Shown here: in pieces, positions 17,519-25,702 of the stretch
Position numbering within the stretch: the stretch's first letter is position 1
How the letters are laid out: each line of letters starts with the position of its first letter
Assembly: GCA_903928115.1 (NCBI GenBank)
Contig: CAIYPP010000125.1
Span: forward strand, 1 to 64,000
Direction of reading: 5' to 3'
DNA: 64,000 nt
DNA from: an uncultured Planctomycetota bacterium
GTDB taxonomy: Bacteria; Planctomycetota; UBA1135; GCA-002686595
Notes under the pieces: model-generated
Told to the model about the DNA's origin: nothing
What the model saw: only the letters and a program-made list of their open reading frames with translations
Database searches by the model: none
Position numbers and translations under genes: made by a program

Positions 17519-18166
17519 TCAGTTCCTCAGGGTGAGCGAAGTCACGACGCTGGCGATGGTGCTGGTTCCGCCTTCGCCGGGCTCTTCGACCGAGATGCGC
17601 AACGTGAGCATCGTCCCGATCCGCTGGATCGAGAAGCCGGCCTCGTCGATCAGGCCGTTTCCGTTGTCGTCGCTTCCGTTGGGAAGTTCTCCTTCGGCGC
17701 GTTCGCTCACCTGAGAGCACAGAAGGAAGCTCGCTTGCGACGCAGATCCCACGTTCCGGGTCAGCATGAGAACGCTCTCGTCGACGAGGCCATCCGCGTC
17801 GTTGTCTCGATTGTCCGCTGCGTCTTCAGGGGCGGGCGCGAGCGCGATTCGCACAGGATTCCCCCAGACGGGCGCCGCGCCGGAGACTCCGACGATCGGC
17901 TCGAACGTGACCGACGACGTCGATGTGTGCCCGTTGGGGTTGAGAGCCGGGGTGAGCGCGTCGATTCCTGCGCCACGGAGCTCGGCGACAACCCGCTCCA
18001 GCGCACGCTGCGCTCGGGCTTCCGCACGGGCATGCAGGTGGCTCTGCGCCATCGCGCCTCGGCCGCGCTGCACCACCATGAGCGCTGCGCCCATGACCGA
18101 CGCAAGCAAGGCCGCCGTCAACACGACCTCGATGAGGGTGAAGCCGCCCCGTGATGCGCGCTTCAT
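17519..18166 (-). CDS. PilW-like prepilin with two acidic Ca-loop-like motifs
   Basis: 215 residues. The N-terminus MKRASRGGFTLIEVVLTAAL is a classical type IV prepilin leader: cleavage after Gly, N-methylated Phe, Glu at mature position 5, then a hydrophobic helix. In the exported domain, DNRDNDADGLVDE and GSDDNGNGLIDE have the spacing of dockerin/EF-hand-like calcium loops. Its ATG overlaps the upstream PilV-like stop (ATGA), and its stop lies 2 bases before the PilX-like ATG. It probably assembles into a pilus tip or pseudopilus. Calcium binding is inferred from motif only. Confidence 0.8.
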   Translation of the reverse strand: MKRASRGGFTLIEVVLTAALLASVMGAALMVVQRGRGAMAQSHLHARAEARAQRALERVVAELRGAGIDALTPALNPNGHTSTSSVTFEPIVGVSGAAPVWGNPVRIALAPAPEDAADNRDNDADGLVDESVLMLTRNVGSASQASFLLCSQVSERAEGELPNGSDDNGNGLIDEAGFSIQRIGTMLTLRISVEEPGEGGTSTIASVVTSLTLRN

Positions 18167-18732
18167 GACCCGACTCCGAGCACGGTCGCGAGGCGCACTT
18201 CGCCGCGGCCCGCCATGCTGAGCCAGCGGACGCGGACGAGAACCGGCAGCAGTCGGTAGTTCGATGCGTGGTCGAGGGAGTCGATCGTCCCGTTGTCGAG
18301 GTTGAGGTCGAGCGGCGTGCCGAGCTCGGGCAGGGTCAGGTCTTCCCGAAGCGTGGCAGGCTGGCTCGCGAGGGCCGGAAAGAGCACCTCACCGGGGAGC
18401 GCAGGCCCCCCTTGCCCCGCGGAGAGCCCCTGCACGGCGAACTGTGGGCCGGGGGCCGTACCCGGGCCGCCGAGGTCGTCGCCACGATCTCCGTTGTACT
18501 GACGGAAGATGTTCACAAACCCCGCGGTCTTCATCAGCTCGATCTGGCGCCGCGCGGCCTCCATCGCGAGCCCCTGTTCATGGCTCATGCGCTGCGCGCG
18601 CATCGCTGTGACCAGCGCTTGCGTGAAGCCGAGGAGGCCGACGGCGAGGGTCGCGATGGCGACCATGAGCTCGAGCATGGAGAACCCCGCTCGCGCAGGG
18701 CTCCTGCGGCCTCGCGGCCTCGAGAGCTGCAT
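18163..18732 (-). CDS. PilV-like minor prepilin, first gene of the pseudopilin operon
   Basis: 189 residues. A basic leader ends in ARAGFSMLELMVAIATLAVG, a prepilin peptidase site (Gly-Phe) with Glu at position 5 and a hydrophobic stalk helix. The globular part carries no motif I recognise. ATG at 18730-18732 is preferred over upstream in-frame codons because a 15-20 residue leader is normal for prepilins. The TGA overlaps the next ATG. No assembly ATPase, platform protein or secretin lies in the window, so they must be elsewhere. Confidence 0.78.
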   Translation of the reverse strand: MQLSRPRGRRSPARAGFSMLELMVAIATLAVGLLGFTQALVTAMRAQRMSHEQGLAMEAARRQIELMKTAGFVNIFRQYNGDRGDDLGGPGTAPGPQFAVQGLSAGQGGPALPGEVLFPALASQPATLREDLTLPELGTPLDLNLDNGTIDSLDHASNYRLLPVLVRVRWLSMAGRGEVRLATVLGVGS

Positions 18733-18967
18733 TCCGATTCCCCTCGGGCCTTGGCCCGCGCTGCCTACGGTCTGTCTTCCCCACTGGGCCCTCTTCGCCC
18801 AGACGAGCCGATCGCGGCCCGCGGGAGAGGGATCGACGTCGCCATGTCTCGAACCACAGCGGAGGAGCGCTTTTGCGTCGCGAAGGGTGCTCGTGTCGAC
18901 TCGAAGCGAGGAAAACTCTTCCGTCGAGCGGTTGATCGCAGAGCCGACCCTGCCAAGATCATGGGGC

Positions 18968-20035
18968 ATGACTTCGATGCAGCGCATCCCGGTCGCGGTC
19001 CTCGGGGCTACGGGCGTCGTGGGCCAGCGCTTCGTAGCGCGGCTCGCGCAGCACCCTTGGTTCGAGGTGGCCGAACTCGCGGCGAGCGAACGTTCGAGCG
19101 GACGTCGCTATGACGAGGCGTGCGCATGGCGCCTGTCTCACGTGCCGACGTACGGCGGTCTGGGAGCGCGTGAAGTCCTGCCGTGTTCGGCCGAGGTCCT
19201 CCGCTCCAAGGTCGTGTTCTCGGCTCTCGACGCGCAGATTGCGGCCGAGATCGAGCCTCGACTGGCGGAGCGCGGCGCCCTCGTCTTCTCGAATGCGAGC
19301 GCGTTCCGCATGGAACCCGATGTGCCACTGCTCGTGCCGGAGGTGAATCCGGACCACAGCGCGCTCCTCGAGGTGCAGCGGAAGACCCGCGGTTGGAGCG
19401 GCGGGATTGTCTGCAACCCGAACTGCACGACTGCAGTGCTCTCCATGGCGCTTGCACCGTTGCATGCACGCTTCGAGATCACCCGCGTGCTCGTGGCCAC
19501 GATGCAGGCCGTGTCTGGCGCCGGATATCCCGGCGTGCCGAGCCTCGATGCGCTCGGCAACGTCTTGCCGTACATCCGTGGCGAGGAGGAGAAGGTCGAG
19601 AGCGAGCTGGCCAAGCTGCTCGGCTCCGTCGATGGCATCGGCATTCAACCTGCTGCGGTCCGCACATCTGCGATGTGTCATCGGGTAGCCGTGGTCGACG
19701 GCCACAGCGAGGCGGTCTCGCTCGAGTTCAAGCGAGCGGCGACACCCGAGTCGGTGCGCGACACGCTCGCCGCGTGGAATCCAGAGCCGCAACGGCTGGG
19801 ACTCCCGTCCGCACCGCGTCAGCCACTGGTGCTCCACACCACCGAAGACCGACCGCAGCCGAGGCTCGACGTCGAGCGCGAGGGTGGAATGTCCGTGCAC
19901 GTCGGACGCGTGCGCCCCTGTGGGGTGCTCGGCACCAAGCTGTTCCTGCTCGGCAACAACGTCGAGCGAGGAGCGGCCGGCGCGTCGGTCCTGAACGCCG
20001 AGCTGTTCGCTGCGCGAGGGCTCTTGCCGCGCTGA
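18968..20035 (+). CDS. asd: Aspartate-semialdehyde dehydrogenase, archaeal/fungal type
   Basis: It reduces aspartyl-phosphate to aspartate semialdehyde on the route to Lys, Thr and Met. N-terminal VAVLGATGVVGQRFV binds NADP. The active-site Cys is in VCNPNCTTAVLSMALAP, and TMQAVSGAGYPGVPSLDA plus NVLPYIRGEEEKVESE are the pattern of the archaeal/yeast class rather than the usual proteobacterial or Gram-positive class. Length is 355 aa. The start may be ATG 18968 or ATG 18977 (three codons later); GGGG at 18963-18966 fits the second better. It is 4 bases from the convergent SDR gene. Confidence 0.92.
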   Translation: MTSMQRIPVAVLGATGVVGQRFVARLAQHPWFEVAELAASERSSGRRYDEACAWRLSHVPTYGGLGAREVLPCSAEVLRSKVVFSALDAQIAAEIEPRLAERGALVFSNASAFRMEPDVPLLVPEVNPDHSALLEVQRKTRGWSGGIVCNPNCTTAVLSMALAPLHARFEITRVLVATMQAVSGAGYPGVPSLDALGNVLPYIRGEEEKVESELAKLLGSVDGIGIQPAAVRTSAMCHRVAVVDGHSEAVSLEFKRAATPESVRDTLAAWNPEPQRLGLPSAPRQPLVLHTTEDRPQPRLDVEREGGMSVHVGRVRPCGVLGTKLFLLGNNVERGAAGASVLNAELFAARGLLPR

Positions 20036-20039
20036 CGTC

Positions 20040-20783
20040 TCAGGTCCTGCGGGCGACGACCATCGCGCTCGCCTGATCCTTCGACCAGACGACGACCTCG
20101 CCGATGTTGACGCGCGCAGGACGCGTGACGATGAACGAAACGATGTCGGCGATGTCCTCGGCGTGGAGGTAGTCCACGCCCGCGTAGACCTTGGCCGCGC
20201 GCTCGGCGTCGCCCTTGAACCGCACGTCGCTGAACGGCGTGCGCACCATGCCGGGGTCGACGGTGCTGACACGAATGCCCGTGTCGTGCAGGTCGTAGCG
20301 GAGCGACTCGTAGAGGGAGCGCACGGCGGCCTTGGTCGCGCAGTAGACGTTGCCTCCGGGGTAGGCCTGCCGACCTGCGACGCTGCCGATGAGGACGATG
20401 TCGCCGCGCTTGCGCTCGATCATGCCCGGGGTGACAGCTCTCAAAACATGGAGCACGCCTTTGATGTTCGTGTCGATCATCTCCGACCAGTCGTCGGGTG
20501 TGCCCTTGTGGACGGGATCGAGTCCTCGGGCGAGTCCCGCATTGGGCACGACGATGTCGAACGCGTGCCCGGCAAGGCGCGTGAGCGTGGCCTGCGCATC
20601 GCGCACGTCGAGCTCGATTACCTCGGAGTGGGGGAGCTCGCTCGCGAGCTTCTGGAGCTTCTCGCCGCGACGGGCTGCGAGCACGACGCGCGCGCCTTCT
20701 GCACTCAGCGAACGCGCGATGGCCTCACCGATTCCTGAAGATGCGCCCGTGACCAACGCCAGTTTGCCCTGCAGCTTGCTCAT
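20040..20783 (-). CDS. Short-chain dehydrogenase/reductase (YdfG-like)
   Basis: A 247-aa classical SDR. The cofactor motif is TGASSGIGEA with AARR (Arg suggests NADP), the structural NAG is in VVPNAGLARG, and the catalytic Ser-Tyr-Lys set is in IGSVAGRQAYPGGNVYCATKAA. GMVRTPFSDVRFKGD resembles the YdfG/serine-3-dehydrogenase group, which oxidises 3-hydroxy acids. Substrate is inferred by resemblance only. It converges with asd and is divergent from the amidohydrolase gene. Confidence 0.88.
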   Translation of the reverse strand: MSKLQGKLALVTGASSGIGEAIARSLSAEGARVVLAARRGEKLQKLASELPHSEVIELDVRDAQATLTRLAGHAFDIVVPNAGLARGLDPVHKGTPDDWSEMIDTNIKGVLHVLRAVTPGMIERKRGDIVLIGSVAGRQAYPGGNVYCATKAAVRSLYESLRYDLHDTGIRVSTVDPGMVRTPFSDVRFKGDAERAAKVYAGVDYLHAEDIADIVSFIVTRPARVNIGEVVVWSKDQASAMVVARRT

Positions 20784-20869
20784 GGCGTGACTCTACGCAC
20801 GACGCGGCCTGCGCTCCAGCGCCCAGGCAGCGTGTGCATTCGCACCGAGAATCGACTAGGTTTCGCGCC

Positions 20870-22585
20870 ATGAAGCGGTGGATTCCTGCAATTCTTCTCC
20901 TACTGGCCGCCTGTGCTGCCCCGACCTCGCGTCCCGTGCTCGTCTGCAATGGCACGATCTACCTCGGGGCCGTCGGATCCGCCCAGCACTGGCCGAAAGT
21001 CGAGGCGTTGCTCCTTCGCGACGGCCGCGTCTCGGCCGCGGGTTCTCGCGCAGAGCTAGAGGCCCTCGCGCCGGAGCACGAGGTGCTGAACTTGCGTGGA
21101 AAGACGGCGATTCCCGGTCTCCAGGACGCGCACGGACACTTCGAGGCTCTGGGCGCGGCGCTCGAGTCCGTCGACCTGCGGGGCTGCGCGAGCTTCGCTG
21201 AGCTTGTCGAGCGCGTCAGGGTACGCGCGAGCCAAACCGCGCCCGGCACGTGGATCGAAGGGCGCGGCTGGGATCAGAACCTCTGGAATCCTGCAGCATT
21301 TCCGCATCACGCGACCTTGAGCGCGGCGACGCCGAGCCACCCGGTCGTGCTCCAGCGTGTCGATGGCCACGCGCTGCTCGCCAATGAATCGGCGATGCGC
21401 GCGGCGGGCGTCGCAGGCGTGCGTTCGGATGAGTCCGTGGGTGAGGGTGGGCGGATCTTGCTCGATGCTCAAGGTTTTCCGACCGGCGTCTTCATCGACG
21501 CGGCGTGCGAGCTCGTACAACGCGCGGTGCCGCCGCCCACGCGCGCGCAGCGGCGTGAGCGTTTCCTCCGGGCGCAGAGCGAGCTTCTCTCGCTGGGCCT
21601 CACGGCGATCCACGACATGGGGATCGATCGGGAGGGATTCGAGATCCTCCGAGACCTCGCGGCGCGCGGCGAGCTGCGCATTCGAGCCGTGGAGTACCTC
21701 TCGGGCGATGCGGCGCTGAGCTCGGAGCGGCTCGCCGGGCTGCCGACGGCTCGCGATCCCGACGATCTGCTGAGTCTCGTGGGCGTCAAGCTGTATGCCG
21801 ACGGGGCGCTCGGCTCGCGTGGCGCTGCGTTGCTCGAGCCCTATCACGACGATCCAACCCATCGCGGGCTCACGCTGCTTTCTGAAGAAGAGCTCGCGCG
21901 AGCGATCGCCGTATGCGCGGATCACCGCCTGCAACCCGCGGTCCACGCAATCGGGGACCGCGCGAATCGAGCGGTGCTCGACGCGTATGCGTCGCGAATG
22001 CGATCCGACGCGGGGTTCCGCGAGCTCCGTCCACGCATCGAACATGCACAGGTGGTCGCGCCGGAGGACTGGCCGCGATTCGAAGAGCTCGGCGTGATCG
22101 CTTCGATGCAGCCGACGCACGCGACGAGCGACATGCCGTGGGCGCCGGCTCGCCTCGGAGAACAGCGCATCGCGGGTGCCTACGCGTGGCGTCGCCTCTG
22201 CCCGGACCCGACACGCCTCGCCTTCGGCAGCGACTTTCCCGTGGAGAGTCCCGATCCTCGCGCCGGTATCTACTCCGCAGTGACGTGCGCGGATCCGGAC
22301 GGGAGGCCCTCGGAGGGATTCCGCCCCGACCAGCGGTTGACGCTGCCCGAGGCGCTCTCGACGTTCACGGCCGGCGCGGCCTACGCCGCTCGACAGGACG
22401 ACTGCCGCGGACGCCTGCTTCCCGGTTTTGCCGCGGACATCACCGTGCTGCGGCGCGATCCGTTCGAGGTGCCCGTCGCGCTCTGGCGCACAGAACCGGT
22501 GCTCGCCACGCTCGTGAATGGCGAAGTGGTGTACGACTCGGACGGCTTGGTCCTCGAGCGCTATGCTCCCCGCCCCTCCAACTAG
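20870..22585 (+). CDS. Amidohydrolase family 3 (YtcJ-like) lipoprotein
   Basis: 571 residues. The N-terminus MKRWIPAILLLLAACAAP is a lipoprotein signal with lipobox LAAC, so the enzyme is likely membrane-anchored outside the cytoplasm. The metallo-hydrolase landmarks are QDAHGHFEALG, KLYADGALGSRGAAL, HAIGDRANRAVLDAY, RIEHAQVV and FGSDFPVESPDPRAGI, as in YtcJ-type exported amidohydrolases. ATG 20870 is chosen as the first ATG before the signal. Seven bases separate it from the OsmC gene. The substrate is unknown. Confidence 0.87.
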   Translation: MKRWIPAILLLLAACAAPTSRPVLVCNGTIYLGAVGSAQHWPKVEALLLRDGRVSAAGSRAELEALAPEHEVLNLRGKTAIPGLQDAHGHFEALGAALESVDLRGCASFAELVERVRVRASQTAPGTWIEGRGWDQNLWNPAAFPHHATLSAATPSHPVVLQRVDGHALLANESAMRAAGVAGVRSDESVGEGGRILLDAQGFPTGVFIDAACELVQRAVPPPTRAQRRERFLRAQSELLSLGLTAIHDMGIDREGFEILRDLAARGELRIRAVEYLSGDAALSSERLAGLPTARDPDDLLSLVGVKLYADGALGSRGAALLEPYHDDPTHRGLTLLSEEELARAIAVCADHRLQPAVHAIGDRANRAVLDAYASRMRSDAGFRELRPRIEHAQVVAPEDWPRFEELGVIASMQPTHATSDMPWAPARLGEQRIAGAYAWRRLCPDPTRLAFGSDFPVESPDPRAGIYSAVTCADPDGRPSEGFRPDQRLTLPEALSTFTAGAAYAARQDDCRGRLLPGFAADITVLRRDPFEVPVALWRTEPVLATLVNGEVVYDSDGLVLERYAPRPSN

Positions 22586-22592
22586 GCACACC

Positions 22593-23015
22593 ATGGTCCA
22601 AATCCAGATTCGCTACGAGGGAGACCTCCGCTGCCACGCGACCCACGGCCCGTCCGGCACTGCGCTCTCCACGGACGCTCCGGTCGACAACCAAGGCAAG
22701 GGGGAAAGCTTCTCTCCGACGGACCTCGTCGCCACGGCGCTGGGCACGTGCATGCTGACGATCATGGGGATCGTCGCGCGACGCCACGGCTGGGACCTCT
22801 CAGAGGCCACGGTCGAGGTCGAGAAGGGCATGGTCGCCACGCCCATTCGGCGGATTGGCTCGCTGAAGGTCGTGATCCGCGTGCCCGCCGAGCTCGACGA
22901 GGCTGCTCGCAAGGCGCTGGAGCTCGCGGCGCACACCTGTCCTGTCCACAAGAGCCTTCACCCCGACATTCAGATCCCCGTGGAGTTCCGCTTCGGGGCT
23001 GCCGCGCGCTCGTAG
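22593..23015 (+). CDS. OsmC/Ohr-family peroxiredoxin-like protein
   Basis: 140 residues matching the short OsmC family. The two redox cysteines are Cys53 in TALGTCMLTIMG and Cys116 in AHTCPVHKS, the pair that reduces organic hydroperoxides. ATG 22593 is the likely start; the frame is open a further 25 codons upstream, inside the preceding gene. It sits 7 bases after the amidohydrolase stop, so probably co-transcribed. Role: thiol-dependent detoxification of organic peroxides in the cytoplasm, inferred from family. Confidence 0.9.
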   Translation: MVQIQIRYEGDLRCHATHGPSGTALSTDAPVDNQGKGESFSPTDLVATALGTCMLTIMGIVARRHGWDLSEATVEVEKGMVATPIRRIGSLKVVIRVPAELDEAARKALELAAHTCPVHKSLHPDIQIPVEFRFGAAARS

Positions 23016-23105
23016 GCCGACGGATTCACGCAATTCGAACCGTCGAGCGTTTCCAACGGGGCTTCGATGGGTTGCACTAGGCACCTCCCCTCGAGGCCTC
23101 CTCCC

Positions 23106-24560
23106 ATGCAGCGTCGCTTCCTCACCGCACTCCTTGCTTGTTCGGCCTCCCTTGGGTCGATGCCGACGGCTCTAGCGGGTGGGGAGGTGGACTTCGCCGG
23201 CCTCGCCGAGCGCTACTTCAAGACGCACGAAATGGCCGGACGCGCTCCCGCGGAGGTTGGACTCGAGGAGCTGCTCGACCAGCACTACACGTTGGCTCAG
23301 GTGGGTGCGATCGATGTGCGAGTTCCGCGCGAGTTCCTCGACGACAAGGGCTGTGTCGAGGATTTCAAGGACTCGATTGCAGCGACTCTGTCGGTCCACC
23401 AGCTTTGGCTCGACTGGCTCGGTGCTCCGGCGGCCGAGGCCGCCAAGGCGCGCACGGACATCGCGGAGATCTCGAAGTTCTTGAAGACAGCCAAGGCGGG
23501 CGTGGGCTCCACGAAGCACAAGCTCTTCTGGGATTGCTTCGCGGGCAGCGCGGCGATCGCCCCGGCGCTGGAGCGTCTCCGCGACGGCTTCCGCAGCGGT
23601 GCGTTGCTCGGCGTTACGCCGCTTTCGACGAAGACGCAGGTGCTCGTGCTCGCTCCCAACCGCGAGCACTTCATGCAGCTCGCCGGCGTCGTTGGACAGC
23701 GCGAGGAGAGCGCGCGAAGCCTGTACTGGAACGACAACCTGGCGAACTGGACCGAGTTCGGGTGGCAACAGACGCAGGTGATCGCCCTCCAATACCCGCC
23801 GATCAAGCCCAACCTGCAGAACTTCGGCGAAGGCGTGGCGATGGACTCGCGCGAGCCGACGGGGTTGATGCAGAACGTCGCGCAGCGCGCAGCCGTGACG
23901 CTGTGCTGGCACACCTTTGGATCGTCGCTCGATCCTGCGATCGAGACAGCCATCGGACAGGTCGCGGTGATCGATCTGTATGGTGAGAACAACACGCGCT
24001 CCGGCGGGTCCGGACGCTCCAACTCGACCGACGGAATCACAGCGTTCATCCCGGGCGGAAACTCGAATGGGGGCGTGTTGCCGCCTACGAACGCGGAGAG
24101 CGGCTGGCGACAGGGCGCAGGCAAAGACTACTTCGTCAAGGTCCTGAAGGACGCGCAGAAGGTCGGTGCCAAGAGCGGCGCGAAGGCCAAGGAAGAGAAG
24201 CTCGTCTACTTCCAACTGAAGAGCGACGACACCTCGAAGCGCACCTACGTCCGCGCCCCTTTCTTCGGCTCCGCAGCGCAGGGCAAGGAGCTGCCTCCGC
24301 CGGAGTTCCTGACCGACTATCTGGAGTTTTTCCGCGCCTACAAGAGCTGCTTCCTTCACTGGCTGCGTGAAGAGAGTGCTGCGAAGCCCGAGGAGTGCCG
24401 CGGAAAGTTCGCCGAGCTGCTGCGTCAGGTCGCCGAGGCCGGCAGTGCAGCGGGCTTCGAGGAAGTCGTGGGCGAGGTCTACGGGCGTCCGCTCTCCTCG
24501 GTGGACCTCGCGCAAGAGACCTTGGAGATGCGCTTCCTCGGCTGGCTCGCCGGGCAGTAG
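23106..24560 (+). CDS. Secreted protein of unknown function
   Basis: 484 residues. MQRRFLTALLACSASLGSMPTALAGG is a good signal peptide with cleavage after ALA. The mature part is mixed alpha/beta with SKTKHKLFWDCF-like and KTQVLVLAPNREHFMQLAGVVG segments, a Ser/Gly/Asn-rich stretch at about residues 300-325, and four or five scattered Cys. WHTFGSSLDPAIETAIGQ around residue 276 could belong to a gluzincin-like or hydrolase fold, but I see no HExxH or other complete catalytic motif. I do not recognise the family. It lies 90 bases after OsmC and just before the cobalamin riboswitch, which starts a separate unit. Confidence 0.7.
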   Translation: MQRRFLTALLACSASLGSMPTALAGGEVDFAGLAERYFKTHEMAGRAPAEVGLEELLDQHYTLAQVGAIDVRVPREFLDDKGCVEDFKDSIAATLSVHQLWLDWLGAPAAEAAKARTDIAEISKFLKTAKAGVGSTKHKLFWDCFAGSAAIAPALERLRDGFRSGALLGVTPLSTKTQVLVLAPNREHFMQLAGVVGQREESARSLYWNDNLANWTEFGWQQTQVIALQYPPIKPNLQNFGEGVAMDSREPTGLMQNVAQRAAVTLCWHTFGSSLDPAIETAIGQVAVIDLYGENNTRSGGSGRSNSTDGITAFIPGGNSNGGVLPPTNAESGWRQGAGKDYFVKVLKDAQKVGAKSGAKAKEEKLVYFQLKSDDTSKRTYVRAPFFGSAAQGKELPPPEFLTDYLEFFRAYKSCFLHWLREESAAKPEECRGKFAELLRQVAEAGSAAGFEEVVGEVYGRPLSSVDLAQETLEMRFLGWLAGQ

Positions 24561-24584
24561 ACTCTCACGCCTCTCTTTCTTTTT

Positions 24585-24712
24585 CTTGGGTCGCGGCGCT
24601 TCGGCACAGCCGAGGTGCAGTGGGGGAACCCGGTGAGACTCCGGGACTGGCCCGCAACCGTGTGAGCCGCGCGCGCCGCGGTCTCGAGTCGGATTGCCCA
24701 TGGCCGCGACGC
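24585..24712 (+). ncRNA. Cobalamin (adenosylcobalamin-type) riboswitch upstream of the B12 importer
   Basis: The conserved core is easily read: GGGGAACCCGGTGAGACTCC at 24632-24651, then GGGACTGGCCCGCAACCGTG, a variable GC hairpin, and a B12-box-like GAGTCGGATTGCCCATGGCC at 24685-24704. The ends close with a perfect 8-bp stem (24590-24597 with 24703-24710, GTCGCGGC/GCCGCGAC). The btuF start lies 29 bases past the stem, so B12 binding could reduce translation or transcription of the importer. No clear terminator hairpin is visible, which favours translational control. Confidence 0.85.
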
Positions 24713-24739
24713 ATCCGCCTTCGGTAGCAAGGTCCTTCG

Positions 24740-25702
24740 ATGTCCCTCGGCTCACGGCTCCGCGCCGCGGCGCGCTTCGCGCGCTGCACGGCCCTGACAG
24801 CGCTCGCGCTGGCGGGTTGCTCTCGCGTCGAGGAGGCGCAGCACTCGGCGCCGTTGCGTCCGATACGGATCGTTCCCGCGAGCGCCACGGCTGTGGACTA
24901 CGCCGTCGCCCTCGCAGGGTTGGAGCGCATCGTCGGGGTGCCGCAGCAGGCCGTCGAGTACTCCGTGCTGCACGAAGGACGTCCGGAGCCCGGCCCCATC
25001 GTGCGCTTCGAGGCGTATCTCGCGGAGCCGATCCTCGCGCTGCGACCCGACTGGGTGCTGATCGACCCGTGGCAGGCGCCCGAGACGACCGCTCGGCTTC
25101 GCGAAGTGGGGGTGCGAGTTTCCACGCTGCCCAGCGTGAGGAGCGTCGAGGAGTCGATCCACGCGCTCGAGTGGCTCGGAGGCGAGCTCGACGAGGTCGA
25201 GCGGGCGGCCAAGTTGATCTCGGGGCTGCGCGCGAGGGTTGAGAAGCTGCGCGCAGCTTCGAGAACTCGCCCGCGACGTCGCGCGATCGCCTACTCAAAC
25301 TTCGGCGGAGCAGGCTCGACGGCGGGCACGGGTACGACCGTCGACTCGCTATTCGAGGTCGTCGGCCTCGACAATGCCATGGCGGTCCGAGGCCTCGACG
25401 GCCACGGAGGAATCACCTTCGAGGACCTGCTCGCTCTCGATCCAGACCTGATCGTGGTCAGCGAACCGCTGCGCATGGGCGAAGGTGCCAGCGGCGATCG
25501 TGGTGGAGCCTCCGAGCGCCTCCTTCGAAGCGAGGCGAGCCTGAGCGGCCTGCGCGCTCTGCGGGAAGATCAGCTCGTCGCGCTGCCGGCTTGGCTCTTC
25601 GCCACGGGATCGCACGAGCTCGTATCCGCCGCCGAAGAGCTCGCGCGGCGCATCGATGCGCTGGATGCAAGAACACGCGCCGCATCCAAGGAGACGCGCT
25701 GA
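24740..25702 (+). CDS. btuF: Cobalamin ABC transporter substrate-binding lipoprotein
   Basis: 320 residues. The signal ends in ALALAGCSRVEE, with lipobox LAGC, so the protein is tethered outside the inner membrane. The remainder fits a Peripla_BP_2 (BtuF/FepB-type) clamshell: LAGLERIVGVPQQ, ILALRPDWVLIDPW, a long linking helix and LLALDPDLIVVSEP. B12 specificity is inferred from the riboswitch upstream and the btuC/btuD genes following. AAGG at 24729-24732 is the likely ribosome site. Its TGA overlaps the btuC ATG (TGATG). Confidence 0.85.
   Translation: MSLGSRLRAAARFARCTALTALALAGCSRVEEAQHSAPLRPIRIVPASATAVDYAVALAGLERIVGVPQQAVEYSVLHEGRPEPGPIVRFEAYLAEPILALRPDWVLIDPWQAPETTARLREVGVRVSTLPSVRSVEESIHALEWLGGELDEVERAAKLISGLRARVEKLRAASRTRPRRRAIAYSNFGGAGSTAGTGTTVDSLFEVVGLDNAMAVRGLDGHGGITFEDLLALDPDLIVVSEPLRMGEGASGDRGGASERLLRSEASLSGLRALREDQLVALPAWLFATGSHELVSAAEELARRIDALDARTRAASKETR

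Noticed and set aside
23172-25298. A 708-residue minus-strand open frame
   Set aside because: It overlaps the secreted protein, the riboswitch and btuF, all well supported on the plus strand, and shows only low-complexity residues.
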